The notes: generated by a model from the letters alone, not told the origin. DNA of 59,326 nucleotides from Gammaproteobacteria bacterium (GCA_018826895.1 JAHJYA010000087.1:1-59326), one strand, 5' to 3'; positions 50,778 to 59,326 are shown, counted from the stretch's first letter. Numbers and translations: made by a program.

Positions 50778-51761
50778 TCAGCTTTCCATCAGTTGTTCCA
50801 GCCCTACACCTTCTTGAGGTAACCAGTACCCCTCCTCCCAGAGCTCAGTGATCTGCCCAGAGAAATCCGGCAACCAAGATTTCACTAAATGTCGGTGTTC
50901 AGCGTTCAGTGACACAGAATCCCGGCGCCGCCCCACTTCTAGCAATAGGCGGTAAAAGCCAATGCTCGGCGTCAATTGAAGTCGATGCAAACGATTGAAT
51001 TTCAAGGGAATATTCAGACCTTCAGGATCGATGTCACCGAAGTATTCTGCACTTTGGGCATCTCGCTCTCTCATGACCTCCAGCAAAGCCAGACCGGACG
51101 CGCAAATCGTATTTCCACCACCATAGACGATGGCGCTGTAGCGCTTGGCCTGCTCGTTCCACTCTCCCAGGCTCCAGAACGTGTGGTGGTTTTCGACCAC
51201 GAGCACAGGTGCTCCAACGGCGTCTGAAGGTCGGTAAGCAAGCGGGTGCTCAACCCGCATCGCTCCGATGACACTTAAGGGCATGCGACCACCAAAGAGC
51301 GCTCCATTGCGCACCCGGGCGTCGAGAAATTTCTCATCCCCGAAAATTTCCAGCGACCGCTCACGCAACGGCACCTGCAGGAATCGACCGCGGCGCTTGA
51401 TCAGCCACTCGTTGACCATAAAAGCTGTTGCTTGCTCGCTCAGTGACAGGCTAGGCCAGAACCCAATCTCCGGCAGCCATGAAACGCTGTTGTAGTCGAA
51501 TGTCGACTTCTGCTTTTCTTCTCGCAACAAGGTAATGGCCTTGGGCATTGGAGGGTGGCCAAGCTTTTCGAAGCCCCCCGCGCCGGGTAATTTCAGCAAA
51601 CCCTCAGACTCTCCTAGCCGCAACGCTTCGAGCAACTGAGCATCCCGGTTCGGCGTCTCGACCTGCTCCGGATAAGCTGCAAGCCAGAGGGTTCTGAGCG
51701 TCGGTAGCGTCACGCGCTTCCCTGCTTCCAGCCCAAGCGTTTTCAAAAATGCAGCGCTCAT
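50778..51761 (-). CDS. jetD: JetD-like Toprim nuclease of Wadjet-type system
   Basis: A 327-residue protein, last gene of the SMC operon, starting two bases after the jetC stop. The C-terminal half has a Toprim-like (topoisomerase VI A/DUF2220) core: E190 in VLVVENHHTFWSL, the glycine turn YGGGNTI and the acidic D243-x-D245 in YFGDIDPEGLNIP. In studied Wadjet systems this subunit binds divalent metal and cleaves looped circular DNA. The N-terminal region (about 1-165) is helical with an Arg-rich stretch, presumably DNA-binding and jetC-contacting. It is somewhat shorter than typical type I JetD. All catalytic acidic residues I can identify are present. Confidence 0.85.
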   Translation of the reverse strand: MSAAFLKTLGLEAGKRVTLPTLRTLWLAAYPEQVETPNRDAQLLEALRLGESEGLLKLPGAGGFEKLGHPPMPKAITLLREEKQKSTFDYNSVSWLPEIGFWPSLSLSEQATAFMVNEWLIKRRGRFLQVPLRERSLEIFGDEKFLDARVRNGALFGGRMPLSVIGAMRVEHPLAYRPSDAVGAPVLVVENHHTFWSLGEWNEQAKRYSAIVYGGGNTICASGLALLEVMRERDAQSAEYFGDIDPEGLNIPLKFNRLHRLQLTPSIGFYRLLLEVGRRRDSVSLNAEHRHLVKSWLPDFSGQITELWEEGYWLPQEGVGLEQLMES

Positions 51762-51763
51762 GG

Positions 51764-54700
51764 TTATACCGCCGCCTCAGCAAAGGTCGCCCTGGCCATC
51801 TCGATATGCGTGCGTTTTGTCTTGCTATTAACGCCGGCCTTACGAAGCCGGATGATCCGCCTAAACCCTTCGAGGATGTTGGCATCCGCATTGGCGGTAA
51901 AGCAGATCAGCTGGATACCGAGGCTGGTTGCCAGCTTTCTCTGCGCATCGATGAGGGCTCTGGTCTGGACGTTTGCGAAGGGGTTGTCCAGAAGCAAGGG
52001 CCCGCCACCGCCGCGTTTTGCTTGTGTCTGTGTGCTCACACGCATATGACTGACCAGCATGTAGAGGAACGTCGCGATGACAGTCCCTTGGCCACCTGAC
52101 TTCTTCATGGCATTCACAGGCTGATACTGAAAATCGATGTTCTGCTCCATTTTCAGCATGTGCAGCCCAAACGACTTCTCGTTCGTAAAGCGCAACAGGC
52201 ACTGCGTGATGATGTCCGCCCCACTGCTTGGGACGACGCCATCCTCGATCTGACTGTTCAGATAGTGGCGGATTTCGAGCTTGCGCTGCTCCGAGCTCTT
52301 CGCAGAAAGGTTGGCCGACATCTTCAGGATTTCTTTGCCACCCACATAAGGCGTTCCGGTGGGCATGGTGATTCCTGAGGCATATTTGACCAAAGAGCTC
52401 GCCGACGTCGCCTGGTTGTAGACCTCATTCACGCAGCTCTCGAAGTCAGGAATCATTTCGTTCAGCTGATCCATGACCGAAGCAATCCGGTCATGGATCA
52501 TTTCAGCCAAGCGATCATGGTCGGTACATGCTTTGTCAAAATCGTCCTGACTGATGTGCATCGAGACCTCAGGCTCTACGGCAATGAAATCGCTGTGCGT
52601 GGCGACCCTGACCAAGTCTCGATGCGCCCTGCTTGTCTCGATACTGCAGTTTTTCACTGCTGCATCTCGCGCGGTTCGCATTTCTACCAAAGCGGTTACG
52701 CGCCGTTGGATATCTCCGTCCAGCGGGATCAGTTTGGGTTCGGCATTGGTAGCAGGGAATGCCGACGCTACAAAATTGACCTGGACGACCAGGGCATCCT
52801 TGCGCTTCTCATCGGCGGCGCTGTCGATACGTTGTTGAGTGATTTGCCGGCGAAGAGTTTCGGCCTCAGCGCCTCGCGCCACCGCAGCAGCCAACTCACG
52901 CTCCAAGGCATTGGAGACTTCCTCATCACTGAGTCTGCGCATGTCTTCTGAAGGCTCTTCAGGGGCGTGCTCGCGGATGAAACTGTTCAACACTGAGCCC
53001 GTTACAGCTGCGTCATGAACCGCTCTCTCCTTCTCGCCATCAAACCGTGTGTTCAGCTTTTTCTGCGAGTCGATTTCTGCTCCGATGTCGATCTCACTCA
53101 GGGCGAGCTCCGTGATGAACGCGTCGTCAAGACGGCCATACTCCTTGAGGAATAGCGCTGCCAATTGAGTAGATCGGTCGCGCTGGTCTCTCAGTTGGTA
53201 ACTGACGACGCCGAGCTTATGGTTTTCCTCCGCGGTCAGCATCCTCATGGCGTTTGAATACAGCGTCCGAATGACGCTGAGGTCATATCCCGTTTCTTGT
53301 AGACAGCCCTCGGCGTCGAAATCGGCGTCATACCGCGTAACTTGCCCAAACTCACGCTGTAGCTCGGAGACAGTAGCGGCAACGTCAACCAGATCCAGGC
53401 GAACCTCTTCCAATCTCAGTGAGTGAACGCCTTCATCCTCCCGAAGCTCATCCAGCAACGCGGTGATTTGATTCACCTCTCGGTTGATTTCTAGCAGTTC
53501 TCGACGCCCCGCTTCAACCTGGGGTTCCCAGCTGGCCGCGTAATCAGACAGACGCTTGAGGCCGTTCTCGTGGGCCTGAATCTGAGCCGGGAGCGCTTCG
53601 ATACGCGCACTCAGCGCTTCAAGCTCATGAGTCAAGCGGTCAGTGAGCTCAATCAGCGCAGTCCGCTTCGCCGTCGCAGACTCGGTTTCTTCTTGGCGTT
53701 GCTCAACTTCCAATTCGATCTGTTGAATAGCCTCGCGCGTGTAATCGCGCTGAAAGCGTTGAAGGGAGGCAAGCGCCGACTGAGCTTGCCTCTCCCGGGC
53801 AGAGAAAGCGTCATGCTCGACGTGGGTCTGCTCGATCAGGGCCTGGCAATCTACCAACAACTGGGCGGCAGCGGCCTTATTGAAAAGCGAGTCCTTTTCT
53901 GGCCCGAAGACGTAACGATCTTCAGAAGCAGGTTCGGCATCCAGGCTCGCCACTGCCAGCGTCACAGGCAGGGAGAGGGGCAGCTGCAGGGACTGTCCGA
54001 CTTGAATCGCTTTGTTCCACTCTTCCTTCGCGACATTGACACCGAGAAACCGCGCCGGATCTGACAAGACGAGCGCCCTCGCCTCCTCAGCGTCGGTTCG
54101 CAGATCAGCGACATAGGTGTTGGTTGCCCTGGCAGAGCGTATGCCAGCCGAGTTGAGCGCACACACTACCCTATCAACGTCATCACTGCGCCCGGCCAAG
54201 CCGGTCTGTTCGATCGACTCCTGCTGTTCGTGCAGCTGTTTGAGGCGGATGGCGCAGTTAGAGAGTTCGCTTCGGGTCGACTCGATAAACTGCTGAACAT
54301 GAGTGACCAGTGCGGACGAGTGAGGATCACATTGACCGTCGACCAACAAGGTCAAAACAGGGTCATTGTGCAAGTTCTCAACGTTACGATCATATTCGTT
54401 CAGGCGCTGCTTCAACGTAGTCAATGCATGTTGCGCATGAGTGATGTCTTGCTGGGCCGAAGAGGTTTGCGCTTGCGCATCATCTAAACATGCTTTTTTC
54501 ACCAGCCGCTGCTCACGCAACTCATCGAGCGTGGATTCAAGCTCGGTGATGACTGTCCTCAGACGCGTAATCGCTGAGCTCACGTCGATATCGGTTGGCA
54601 GCAGCCAGCCATTTTCGATCAACCCGTCCAGTATCTGGTTCGCTGCCCGAATACGCTCTTCAATCTTCCCCTTCGTGCCACTGAGCTCAGCCACCCTGCT

Positions 54701-56086
54701 GCTGCACTGGTTTCGCTGTTGAGCGATGCGCAAGAGGCCCGCTTTCAGTTCTGTCTCCTGCGCAAGCATTGAAGAGCGTGTTTGCTGGTACCTGTCAGTG
54801 TGCTGTTGAATCAGGAAACGAAGCATGGCGCCGTTCTGAGAGGCCTCGTTCTCAAAAGGCCTCAGTTCTTCCTTGAGCGCAGCTGTTTGACTTTCCAGCT
54901 CGGCAATCACCTTCTCCACGTTGAAGATGTCTCGCTTGACCAGCGCACCGTTGAGGCAGTCAAGCCGCACCAATCCAGCTTTGAATGTCTGCTGCAATTC
55001 ATCGGTACGCTGCTTGGCGGCCTGATCTTCACGAGACAGCTTGAGCCTCTGCAGCGAGAAGTGATTACGCTTGGCAAAAGCCGCCTCGTCATCTGCTTTG
55101 CTTGCGAGTTGCTCAAGCTGGTCGACTGCATTGTTCGCCTTCGTCAACCGCACATCCAGGGCACTTATCTGATCACGCATCGTGAATACGATGTCAGCCG
55201 CATCCTGCTCCACGGCCAACAGAGCGGCCTTGGCTCCAAGGAAGGCAGCTGCGCTTTCTCCGAAGGGTGTCATGGCCTGCTGAAGGCGCTGCAGTTCGTA
55301 CAAGCGGGCTTCATACTTTGGCTTTGACTTAAGCCTATCCATCGTCTGGACGACCATGTCTCTGAGCGCGCTGGTGTGCTCTTGATTCATCGACAAATTC
55401 AACAGTTTCGTAACGAGGTCGCTTTCGGAGCTGAAAGACAGAAAACCCTCTTCGCTTCCCCCTTCACGGCTGTTAAAGGACAGCTGCATGCTCAGCAGTT
55501 CAACGTCGATCAGTCGGCGCTGCTCCAGGTGCGAAACCCACTCTCCCTGGTTGTGGGTGAGGTAGAAGTCGCCCTGGCTCTCCAACCGAGCGTTTTGATG
55601 TGCCCAATTCAAGAAGGCCTGCATCGACTGAACCGGCGCGAGGGAAAGGCCCGGAACCGGCAAGTCTTCCCATGCCAGGCCAGAGCTGGCTTCAAAAGCA
55701 AAAAAACGGCGATCAACCTCTGACGCCCGGTCTGCGGCCTCCTTCACTTGAACTGCCTGACCGATGACCACTCGGTAAGACTGCCCGTTAGCGCTACGTG
55801 GAGGCATCACCCATTCAATGGCGATGAAGGATGGCCTGACATCGCGGGAGAAGTAATCCCTGAAACTGTGGGATTTGGACTGCAGATGCTGCAACCAGCG
55901 CTCCTGCTTGGGCTCAAAGCAGCTGAAAATGTAAGAGAGCAGTGAGGTTTTGCCCCCAGCATTCTCAAGGTTCATGCAACTGTCGATCGGCTCGCCTGTT
56001 GCAGGGTCACACAGGTCGAACGTCATCTCCTCATACCAGCTGGTGGGGGATCCGAACCGGTCTACGTAGATCCTTGAAATGCGCAT
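51764..56086 (-). CDS. jetC: JetC-like SMC ATPase with non-canonical nucleotide motifs
   Basis: A 1440-residue SMC/MukB-like protein with an N-terminal ATPase half, long heptad-rich coils (about 290-640 and 745-1200), a central hinge-like globular part (about 645-740, around RFLGVNVAKEEW and YVFGPEKDSLFN) and a C-terminal ATPase half. Walker A is L40-E-N-A-G-G-K46-T, lacking the first Gly of GxxxxGK. The signature is S1330-G-G-Q-G. Walker B reads PLLLD1367-N1368-P-F, with Asn in place of the usual catalytic Glu (compare DTP/DSP forms in DndD-like ATPases). The MRISRIYVDRFGS start and the AAGGA site support the ATG. It is longer than type I JetC. It would extrude DNA loops with JetA and JetB. 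The subtype cannot be assigned by eye. Confidence 0.85.
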   Translation of the reverse strand: MRISRIYVDRFGSPTSWYEEMTFDLCDPATGEPIDSCMNLENAGGKTSLLSYIFSCFEPKQERWLQHLQSKSHSFRDYFSRDVRPSFIAIEWVMPPRSANGQSYRVVIGQAVQVKEAADRASEVDRRFFAFEASSGLAWEDLPVPGLSLAPVQSMQAFLNWAHQNARLESQGDFYLTHNQGEWVSHLEQRRLIDVELLSMQLSFNSREGGSEEGFLSFSSESDLVTKLLNLSMNQEHTSALRDMVVQTMDRLKSKPKYEARLYELQRLQQAMTPFGESAAAFLGAKAALLAVEQDAADIVFTMRDQISALDVRLTKANNAVDQLEQLASKADDEAAFAKRNHFSLQRLKLSREDQAAKQRTDELQQTFKAGLVRLDCLNGALVKRDIFNVEKVIAELESQTAALKEELRPFENEASQNGAMLRFLIQQHTDRYQQTRSSMLAQETELKAGLLRIAQQRNQCSSRVAELSGTKGKIEERIRAANQILDGLIENGWLLPTDIDVSSAITRLRTVITELESTLDELREQRLVKKACLDDAQAQTSSAQQDITHAQHALTTLKQRLNEYDRNVENLHNDPVLTLLVDGQCDPHSSALVTHVQQFIESTRSELSNCAIRLKQLHEQQESIEQTGLAGRSDDVDRVVCALNSAGIRSARATNTYVADLRTDAEEARALVLSDPARFLGVNVAKEEWNKAIQVGQSLQLPLSLPVTLAVASLDAEPASEDRYVFGPEKDSLFNKAAAAQLLVDCQALIEQTHVEHDAFSARERQAQSALASLQRFQRDYTREAIQQIELEVEQRQEETESATAKRTALIELTDRLTHELEALSARIEALPAQIQAHENGLKRLSDYAASWEPQVEAGRRELLEINREVNQITALLDELREDEGVHSLRLEEVRLDLVDVAATVSELQREFGQVTRYDADFDAEGCLQETGYDLSVIRTLYSNAMRMLTAEENHKLGVVSYQLRDQRDRSTQLAALFLKEYGRLDDAFITELALSEIDIGAEIDSQKKLNTRFDGEKERAVHDAAVTGSVLNSFIREHAPEEPSEDMRRLSDEEVSNALERELAAAVARGAEAETLRRQITQQRIDSAADEKRKDALVVQVNFVASAFPATNAEPKLIPLDGDIQRRVTALVEMRTARDAAVKNCSIETSRAHRDLVRVATHSDFIAVEPEVSMHISQDDFDKACTDHDRLAEMIHDRIASVMDQLNEMIPDFESCVNEVYNQATSASSLVKYASGITMPTGTPYVGGKEILKMSANLSAKSSEQRKLEIRHYLNSQIEDGVVPSSGADIITQCLLRFTNEKSFGLHMLKMEQNIDFQYQPVNAMKKSGGQGTVIATFLYMLVSHMRVSTQTQAKRGGGGPLLLDNPFANVQTRALIDAQRKLATSLGIQLICFTANADANILEGFRRIIRLRKAGVNSKTKRTHIEMARATFAEAAV

Positions 56087-56089
56087 AGG

Positions 56090-56815
56090 TCATCCTTGAT
56101 TGGAGGGAGCGGCAGCTGCGGCGACAGCTTTAAAGAGGTTCGGTAGGGTCAATTCGCGCAACTGCACGCGTAGCTGGTGTGTGGGCGTAAAGATGGTCTT
56201 GTCGCGCATTTCCTCATTGCCCTCCTTTCTGACCAACCCATAGTCATGCAGCCGAAGCAGGCAAACCCTCACGATCCCATCCACAGACTTCATTGACGCC
56301 CGCTCAGCACCAGGTATGAACACTGGAAGATCCAGAAGGAAGCTCCAGCCCGGGCGAAGCTGTTCCGCGGCGTAACTATCGCCTTCAGCGGATGAACGCA
56401 GGGAATTCGCGATGGCAAGAACCTTGTCTCTTATCTCGGCCAAGGTGCTCGGAAATGGGGCTCGCCCCTCGTCTTCTATGTGGTCTGTAGTGGGATAGAA
56501 CACTGCAGCAATCGCGAGATGGATCAGTACCATGGCTACCTTGTCCTGCTCTGACATGGATCGCCGCAAGTCAGACGGGCGCAGTGAAAAGCGGCTGTTT
56601 CTGCCCGTAGGAGCAATCACCAACCCTCGCTCACTCACGTCGAGAATGACCAACTCCATGCCGGCAGCGACTCCGTTGACCACCTCCGCGAACAGGCGTT
56701 CACCGCGAAACCTTGCCACCAAATGCCGGTAGTCTGCGTCGTTTGCAGGATTGGCCGCGACCGCCATTGCCTTGTAGAGCAGCGTGGCTGCATCCTGGCT
56801 ATCACTGCTGCTCAT
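56090..56815 (-). CDS. jetB: JetB-like (MukE-like) accessory subunit
   Basis: A 241-residue soluble protein between jetA and jetC, the position and size expected of the winged-helix KITE/MukE-type subunit (DUF4194-like in type I). Winged-helix-like segments can be seen near VRVCLLRLHDYGLVRKEG and the C-terminal part. I prefer the ATG at 56815, which has AGGAG 7 nt upstream, over 56839. It overlaps the jetA stop by 14 bases and ends three bases before jetC, so translation is coupled. Sequence identity to known JetB is not obvious by eye. The call rests mainly on context. Confidence 0.72.
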   Translation of the reverse strand: MSSSDSQDAATLLYKAMAVAANPANDADYRHLVARFRGERLFAEVVNGVAAGMELVILDVSERGLVIAPTGRNSRFSLRPSDLRRSMSEQDKVAMVLIHLAIAAVFYPTTDHIEDEGRAPFPSTLAEIRDKVLAIANSLRSSAEGDSYAAEQLRPGWSFLLDLPVFIPGAERASMKSVDGIVRVCLLRLHDYGLVRKEGNEEMRDKTIFTPTHQLRVQLRELTLPNLFKAVAAAAAPSNQG

Positions 56816-58280
56816 TACTGCTCTCCTGCTTGATGACATATTTCAGGTCGTCGCCTGATACCACGGAAGTTTCGAACTCACCGCTCACGTGGGCATGAAG
56901 ATGGGGGTAGCGTGACTCGCTGTCGGCGTAGGCTCGATAGAGCTCGTAGGCAACAGCTTTACGCTCCACGAACGACAGGCCTTCACGCTCAGCGAGTTCG
57001 ATCAGTTGCCCAAGGTGCCAGGTCTGCCCGGAATGCATCTTCACGTCGAGCCATGCAAGGGCCGTTGCAATAACCTCATTCGAGAAGGGATTGGGGATCT
57101 GCACAAACTCTGCAATTTCCCCATCGACTTCCTCTTCGTCGCCCTCGTACACGTAAGCGTCCCGTCGCTCCAAAAGCGCATCCAATAAGGTCGACAAATC
57201 AAAAATCTTGGGGGGGACTGCAGGGTAGAAGCTGAGTAAAAGGTCTTCTGTGACGCTGGAGATTGCACTCAGAGGCTTTTCCATGAGCGCTGGCAGCAGC
57301 TGAAGGTCTATGTCGGGCAAGCCAGAGCGGCGCCGAGCCCGAAAGCCCAACGCCTGCCCCTGAAGAAAACGATCACCCGCCCCTCCAATGTCATTCAGCA
57401 GGTTCAAACGCTGCAGGTTGGCGCGTTGCAGTTGAAGGTTGAGCTTGGCCAGTGGGGCGATGGCGTTCGGGTTGTCCATGCCGCGAATTTTGGTGGCAAG
57501 CGACTCCATCATGTGATGATCGACCGATTGGCGCTCTGAGACGTGATGGCGTGCTTCACTCAACCGCGGGCTGATGTCTTTGCGCCAATTTACAGTGCCC
57601 GGTGAACGATTGGCCTGGCGAATCATCTCTCGGATCATTTGTCGGTGCTCAATTGACAGCAAACGTGCGCGATTCGCGAGCTCCAGTGCTTGCTCAAAAC
57701 GTCCGTTTTCGATGAGGTGAACCAGCATCTTTTCGATGAGAACCTGATAATCCTCAATTTCAAGATCTAGCATCCCCATGAGCACTACATAGCCCTGCTC
57801 GGTCGGGGTGAAGCGCACGGTACCTTCATGATCCTGCTCCAAGCGAACCAGCTTGAAGGTGAACTCTTTGGTCTCACCGGAGGGCGCGTGAAAATACGAT
57901 TCACGGTGTGCTGCGTATTTATTGGTGGCGTTACTCAACGTATCCAGCACGACTTCCGCCACACGCAATCTGGCGGGCTCGCTGAGCTCGGCGCGCATAC
58001 TGCCGGCGGTGACCATCAAGTGATCACGTACCTCGGTGAGGGTGTACCCCTGATTAATTGCAGCACCTTCCATCATGTAGAAAAGCGAGGCAAGGCAGAG
58101 GTAATTGGTATCCAGCCCCTCCAACACCTTGGAATCATCGTCACCGCGGTGCATCGACTTATTGATGTCAAGGCGCAAAATCGGGCGCAAGAGCAGCAAG
58201 TTGCGTTGGTGGGCTGTCAGATCGACCAGGTCACCATTCCTCGTGTTAGGAGGCTCTGCCATGTTAGAAAGGTCGTTCAT
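56802..58280 (-). CDS. jetA: JetA-like (MukF/kleisin-like) subunit
   Basis: A 492-residue protein, first gene of the operon. The N-terminal region (about 10-200) contains winged-helix-like stretches (DLTAHQRNLLLLRPILRLDI, FTPTEQGYVVLMGMLDLEIED). The middle is a long helical region (about 200-330, QALELANRARLLSIEHRQMI). The C-terminal domain ends in a helical segment (GLSFVERKAVAYELYRAYA). This layout is that of MukF/JetA kleisins that bridge the SMC heads and bind two JetB copies. I use the ATG at 58280 (MNDLSNM). The frame is open further upstream but would run into the divergent regulator gene. Family assignment is by context plus architecture. Confidence 0.75.
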   Translation of the reverse strand: MNDLSNMAEPPNTRNGDLVDLTAHQRNLLLLRPILRLDINKSMHRGDDDSKVLEGLDTNYLCLASLFYMMEGAAINQGYTLTEVRDHLMVTAGSMRAELSEPARLRVAEVVLDTLSNATNKYAAHRESYFHAPSGETKEFTFKLVRLEQDHEGTVRFTPTEQGYVVLMGMLDLEIEDYQVLIEKMLVHLIENGRFEQALELANRARLLSIEHRQMIREMIRQANRSPGTVNWRKDISPRLSEARHHVSERQSVDHHMMESLATKIRGMDNPNAIAPLAKLNLQLQRANLQRLNLLNDIGGAGDRFLQGQALGFRARRRSGLPDIDLQLLPALMEKPLSAISSVTEDLLLSFYPAVPPKIFDLSTLLDALLERRDAYVYEGDEEEVDGEIAEFVQIPNPFSNEVIATALAWLDVKMHSGQTWHLGQLIELAEREGLSFVERKAVAYELYRAYADSESRYPHLHAHVSGEFETSVVSGDDLKYVIKQESSNEQQ

Positions 58281-58413
58281 ATTCAGCCCACGAATTCCTT
58301 GTCGAGCCGTTGGCACCGGCCAAGCCAGAACCGAATCATTATGAGGTGGTGTGACGGATACTAGCTTTATGCCTCTAAGCATCGCAACCAGAAAATAGAA
58401 CGTAGACGATTTG
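58281..58413. promoter_or_regulatory. Divergent promoter region of jetABCD and the WYL regulator
   Basis: This is the only non-coding gap in the defence locus, 133 bases between jetA and the regulator. I could not define -10/-35 boxes or a clear palindrome by eye. By analogy with BrxR/CapW systems it should contain the repressor's operator. Confidence 0.5.
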
Positions 58414-59301
58414 ATGACCAAAGACATTGCAGATCACTCGCAGGCGCAGCAGGAGCGCCTTGCCTACATCGAGCTGAACCTGTGGTTTCTAGGGGAAGTG
58501 CGACGGCAGATGCTGGTGAGGCGTTTCCAGATAAAGGCTGCGTCAGCGACCCGGGATCTGGCCCTGTATACCAGCTTGAATCCAGGCAACTTGAGCTACG
58601 ACGTCAGAGCCAAGACCTTTTTCATAACCCCGAGCTTCAAGCCCATGTACAGCTTCAGCTCGCAACGGGTAATGACTTGGCTGTCTCAGGGGTTTGCGGA
58701 CGGTTTTCCTGGTGTGTGGGCCGCAGGGGTGCCTGCTCTGCAGCCCGCACGCCTGGGTAATCCAAGCCTTGAAACGCTGGGCGTAGTGACGCGGGCCATC
58801 TTTCAACGGCAGCCCCTACTCATCCGCTACGAGTCTTTAAGCGGTGCAAGCGAGCGCGTAATTGTGCCGCATGTGCTGGTAGACAACGGGCTGCGATGGC
58901 ATGTACGTGGCTTTGATCGAAAAACGCAAGAGTTCCGAGACTTTGTTGTCACCCGGATCATCGAGCCGCGGATTCTCGATAACGACGTGCCACTGGATTA
59001 TGAAACGCGGGAATCCGATAACCAATGGAACCATCAGGTGACGCTGGAAATGGTGCATCATCCTGACCAACCTCGGCCTGAAGTAACTCACTTGGACTAC
59101 GAGATGCAGGAGGGCGTGCTGAGGATGACTGTTCAAGCGCTGACTGCCGGCTACACCCTGCGCCAGTGGAGTGTTGACTGCTCACCTGATCACAGCCTCA
59201 GAGGCCCAGAGTACCGACTGTGGCTCAGGAATCATGAGGTGCTTGTAGGCGTGGATAACGCACTGCTTGCCCCTGGATTTTCAGAGTCAACTGCGGTCTA
59301 G
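58414..59301 (+). CDS. WYL-domain regulator of BrxR/CapW layout
   Basis: A 295-residue protein. It has an N-terminal winged helix (about 1-95, RLAYIELNLWFLGEVRRQMLV ... RDLALYTSLNPGNLSYD) and a central WYL domain (about 125-200, RQPLLIRYESLSGASERVIVPHVLVDNG and RWHVRGFDRKTQEFRDFVVTRI). A C-terminal WCX-type dimerisation domain (about 210-290, VTLEMVHHPD ... LRQWSVDCS) follows. Length and three-domain order match BrxR/CapW repressors that control BREX, CBASS and other defence loci. It is transcribed away from jetABCD. The ATG at 58414 is chosen over the TTG at 58411. The ribosome site is weak, so leaderless or poor translation is possible. Confidence 0.85.
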   Translation: MTKDIADHSQAQQERLAYIELNLWFLGEVRRQMLVRRFQIKAASATRDLALYTSLNPGNLSYDVRAKTFFITPSFKPMYSFSSQRVMTWLSQGFADGFPGVWAAGVPALQPARLGNPSLETLGVVTRAIFQRQPLLIRYESLSGASERVIVPHVLVDNGLRWHVRGFDRKTQEFRDFVVTRIIEPRILDNDVPLDYETRESDNQWNHQVTLEMVHHPDQPRPEVTHLDYEMQEGVLRMTVQALTAGYTLRQWSVDCSPDHSLRGPEYRLWLRNHEVLVGVDNALLAPGFSESTAV

Positions 59302-59326
59302 TATCGCCCGCAGGTTGACATACAGA

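Noticed and set aside
50629..50817. 62-codon plus-strand frame before jetD
   Set aside because: It runs into the jetD 3' end on the other strand and has no ribosome site or recognisable sequence.
58281..58427. Longer JetA start overlapping the WYL gene
   Set aside because: It would make two divergent genes overlap at their 5' ends and adds residues unlike the rest; the ATG at 58280 leaves room for promoters.
1..59326. Search for tRNA, rRNA, CRISPR arrays, riboswitches and intact insertion sequences
   Set aside because: No cloverleaf, regular spacer-repeat pattern, rRNA-like block or transposase was seen by eye on either strand.

Overview
This window looks like a Pseudomonas chromosome of the putida/fluorescens kind. 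The evidence is high-GC coding with tight ATGA-type gene overlaps, a ybhP-clsB-ybhN cluster, a glgA-treZ-malQ-treY-DUF2934-glgX-PIG-L operon of the pseudomonad trehalose/glycogen type, REP-like intergenic sequence, a FliA-type promoter before a chemoreceptor, and many LysR regulators. No rRNA, tRNA, CRISPR array or intact transposase was seen.

Layout. 0.2-3.8 kb: membrane phospholipid cluster (YbhN-like, ClsB, YbhP-like) and a CBS protein. 4.0-6.1 kb: a Cache-domain chemoreceptor. 6.1-17.6 kb: one long minus-strand operon for alpha-glucan and trehalose metabolism. 17.8-21.3 kb: MscS channel, GalU, and a BigR-like sulfur sensor with PmpA/PmpB-like transporter halves. 21.5-31.8 kb: a Tat-exported molybdenum hydroxylase (IorAB-like), an alpha/beta hydrolase / cyclophilin-like / MFS set with its LysR regulator, and a cofactor cassette XdhC-MoaA-MocA. 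32-42 kb: a thiol dioxygenase, an AT-rich orphan gene, and several small regulator-plus-enzyme cassettes (Rid, BdcA-like SDR/MFS/TetR, LysR/VOC/homoserine-dehydrogenase-like/amidotransferase). 42-47.9 kb: a cysteine/cystine cassette (PatB-like lyase, D-cysteine desulfhydrase, cystine ABC transporter). It lies among three decayed genes, two TauD/AtsK-type dioxygenase fragments and one SsuF-type TOBE fragment, which look like the wreck of a sulfonate-use locus. 47.9-50.5 kb: FKBP, an MDR oxidoreductase and its LysR regulator.

50.8-59.3 kb holds the most notable content: a four-gene SMC-type operon in the order A-B-C-D. It encodes a MukF-like protein, a MukE-like protein, a 1440-residue SMC-like ATPase and a Toprim nuclease-like protein, with a divergently transcribed WYL regulator of the BrxR/CapW layout. 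This is the architecture of the Wadjet (JetABCD) anti-plasmid system. The ATPase departs from textbook motifs: Walker A reads LENAGGKT, and Asn follows the Walker B Asp. The subtype may therefore be divergent. Repeated GGGGGCA-like motifs just outside the operon resemble integrase arm sites and may mark an island edge.

Common threads are carbon storage and osmoprotection (first third), molybdoenzyme maturation (middle) and reduced-sulfur handling (BigR/PmpAB, thiol dioxygenase, PatB, DcyD, Tcy), ending in a plasmid-defence island. All family names come from reading motifs by eye; no database search was run.
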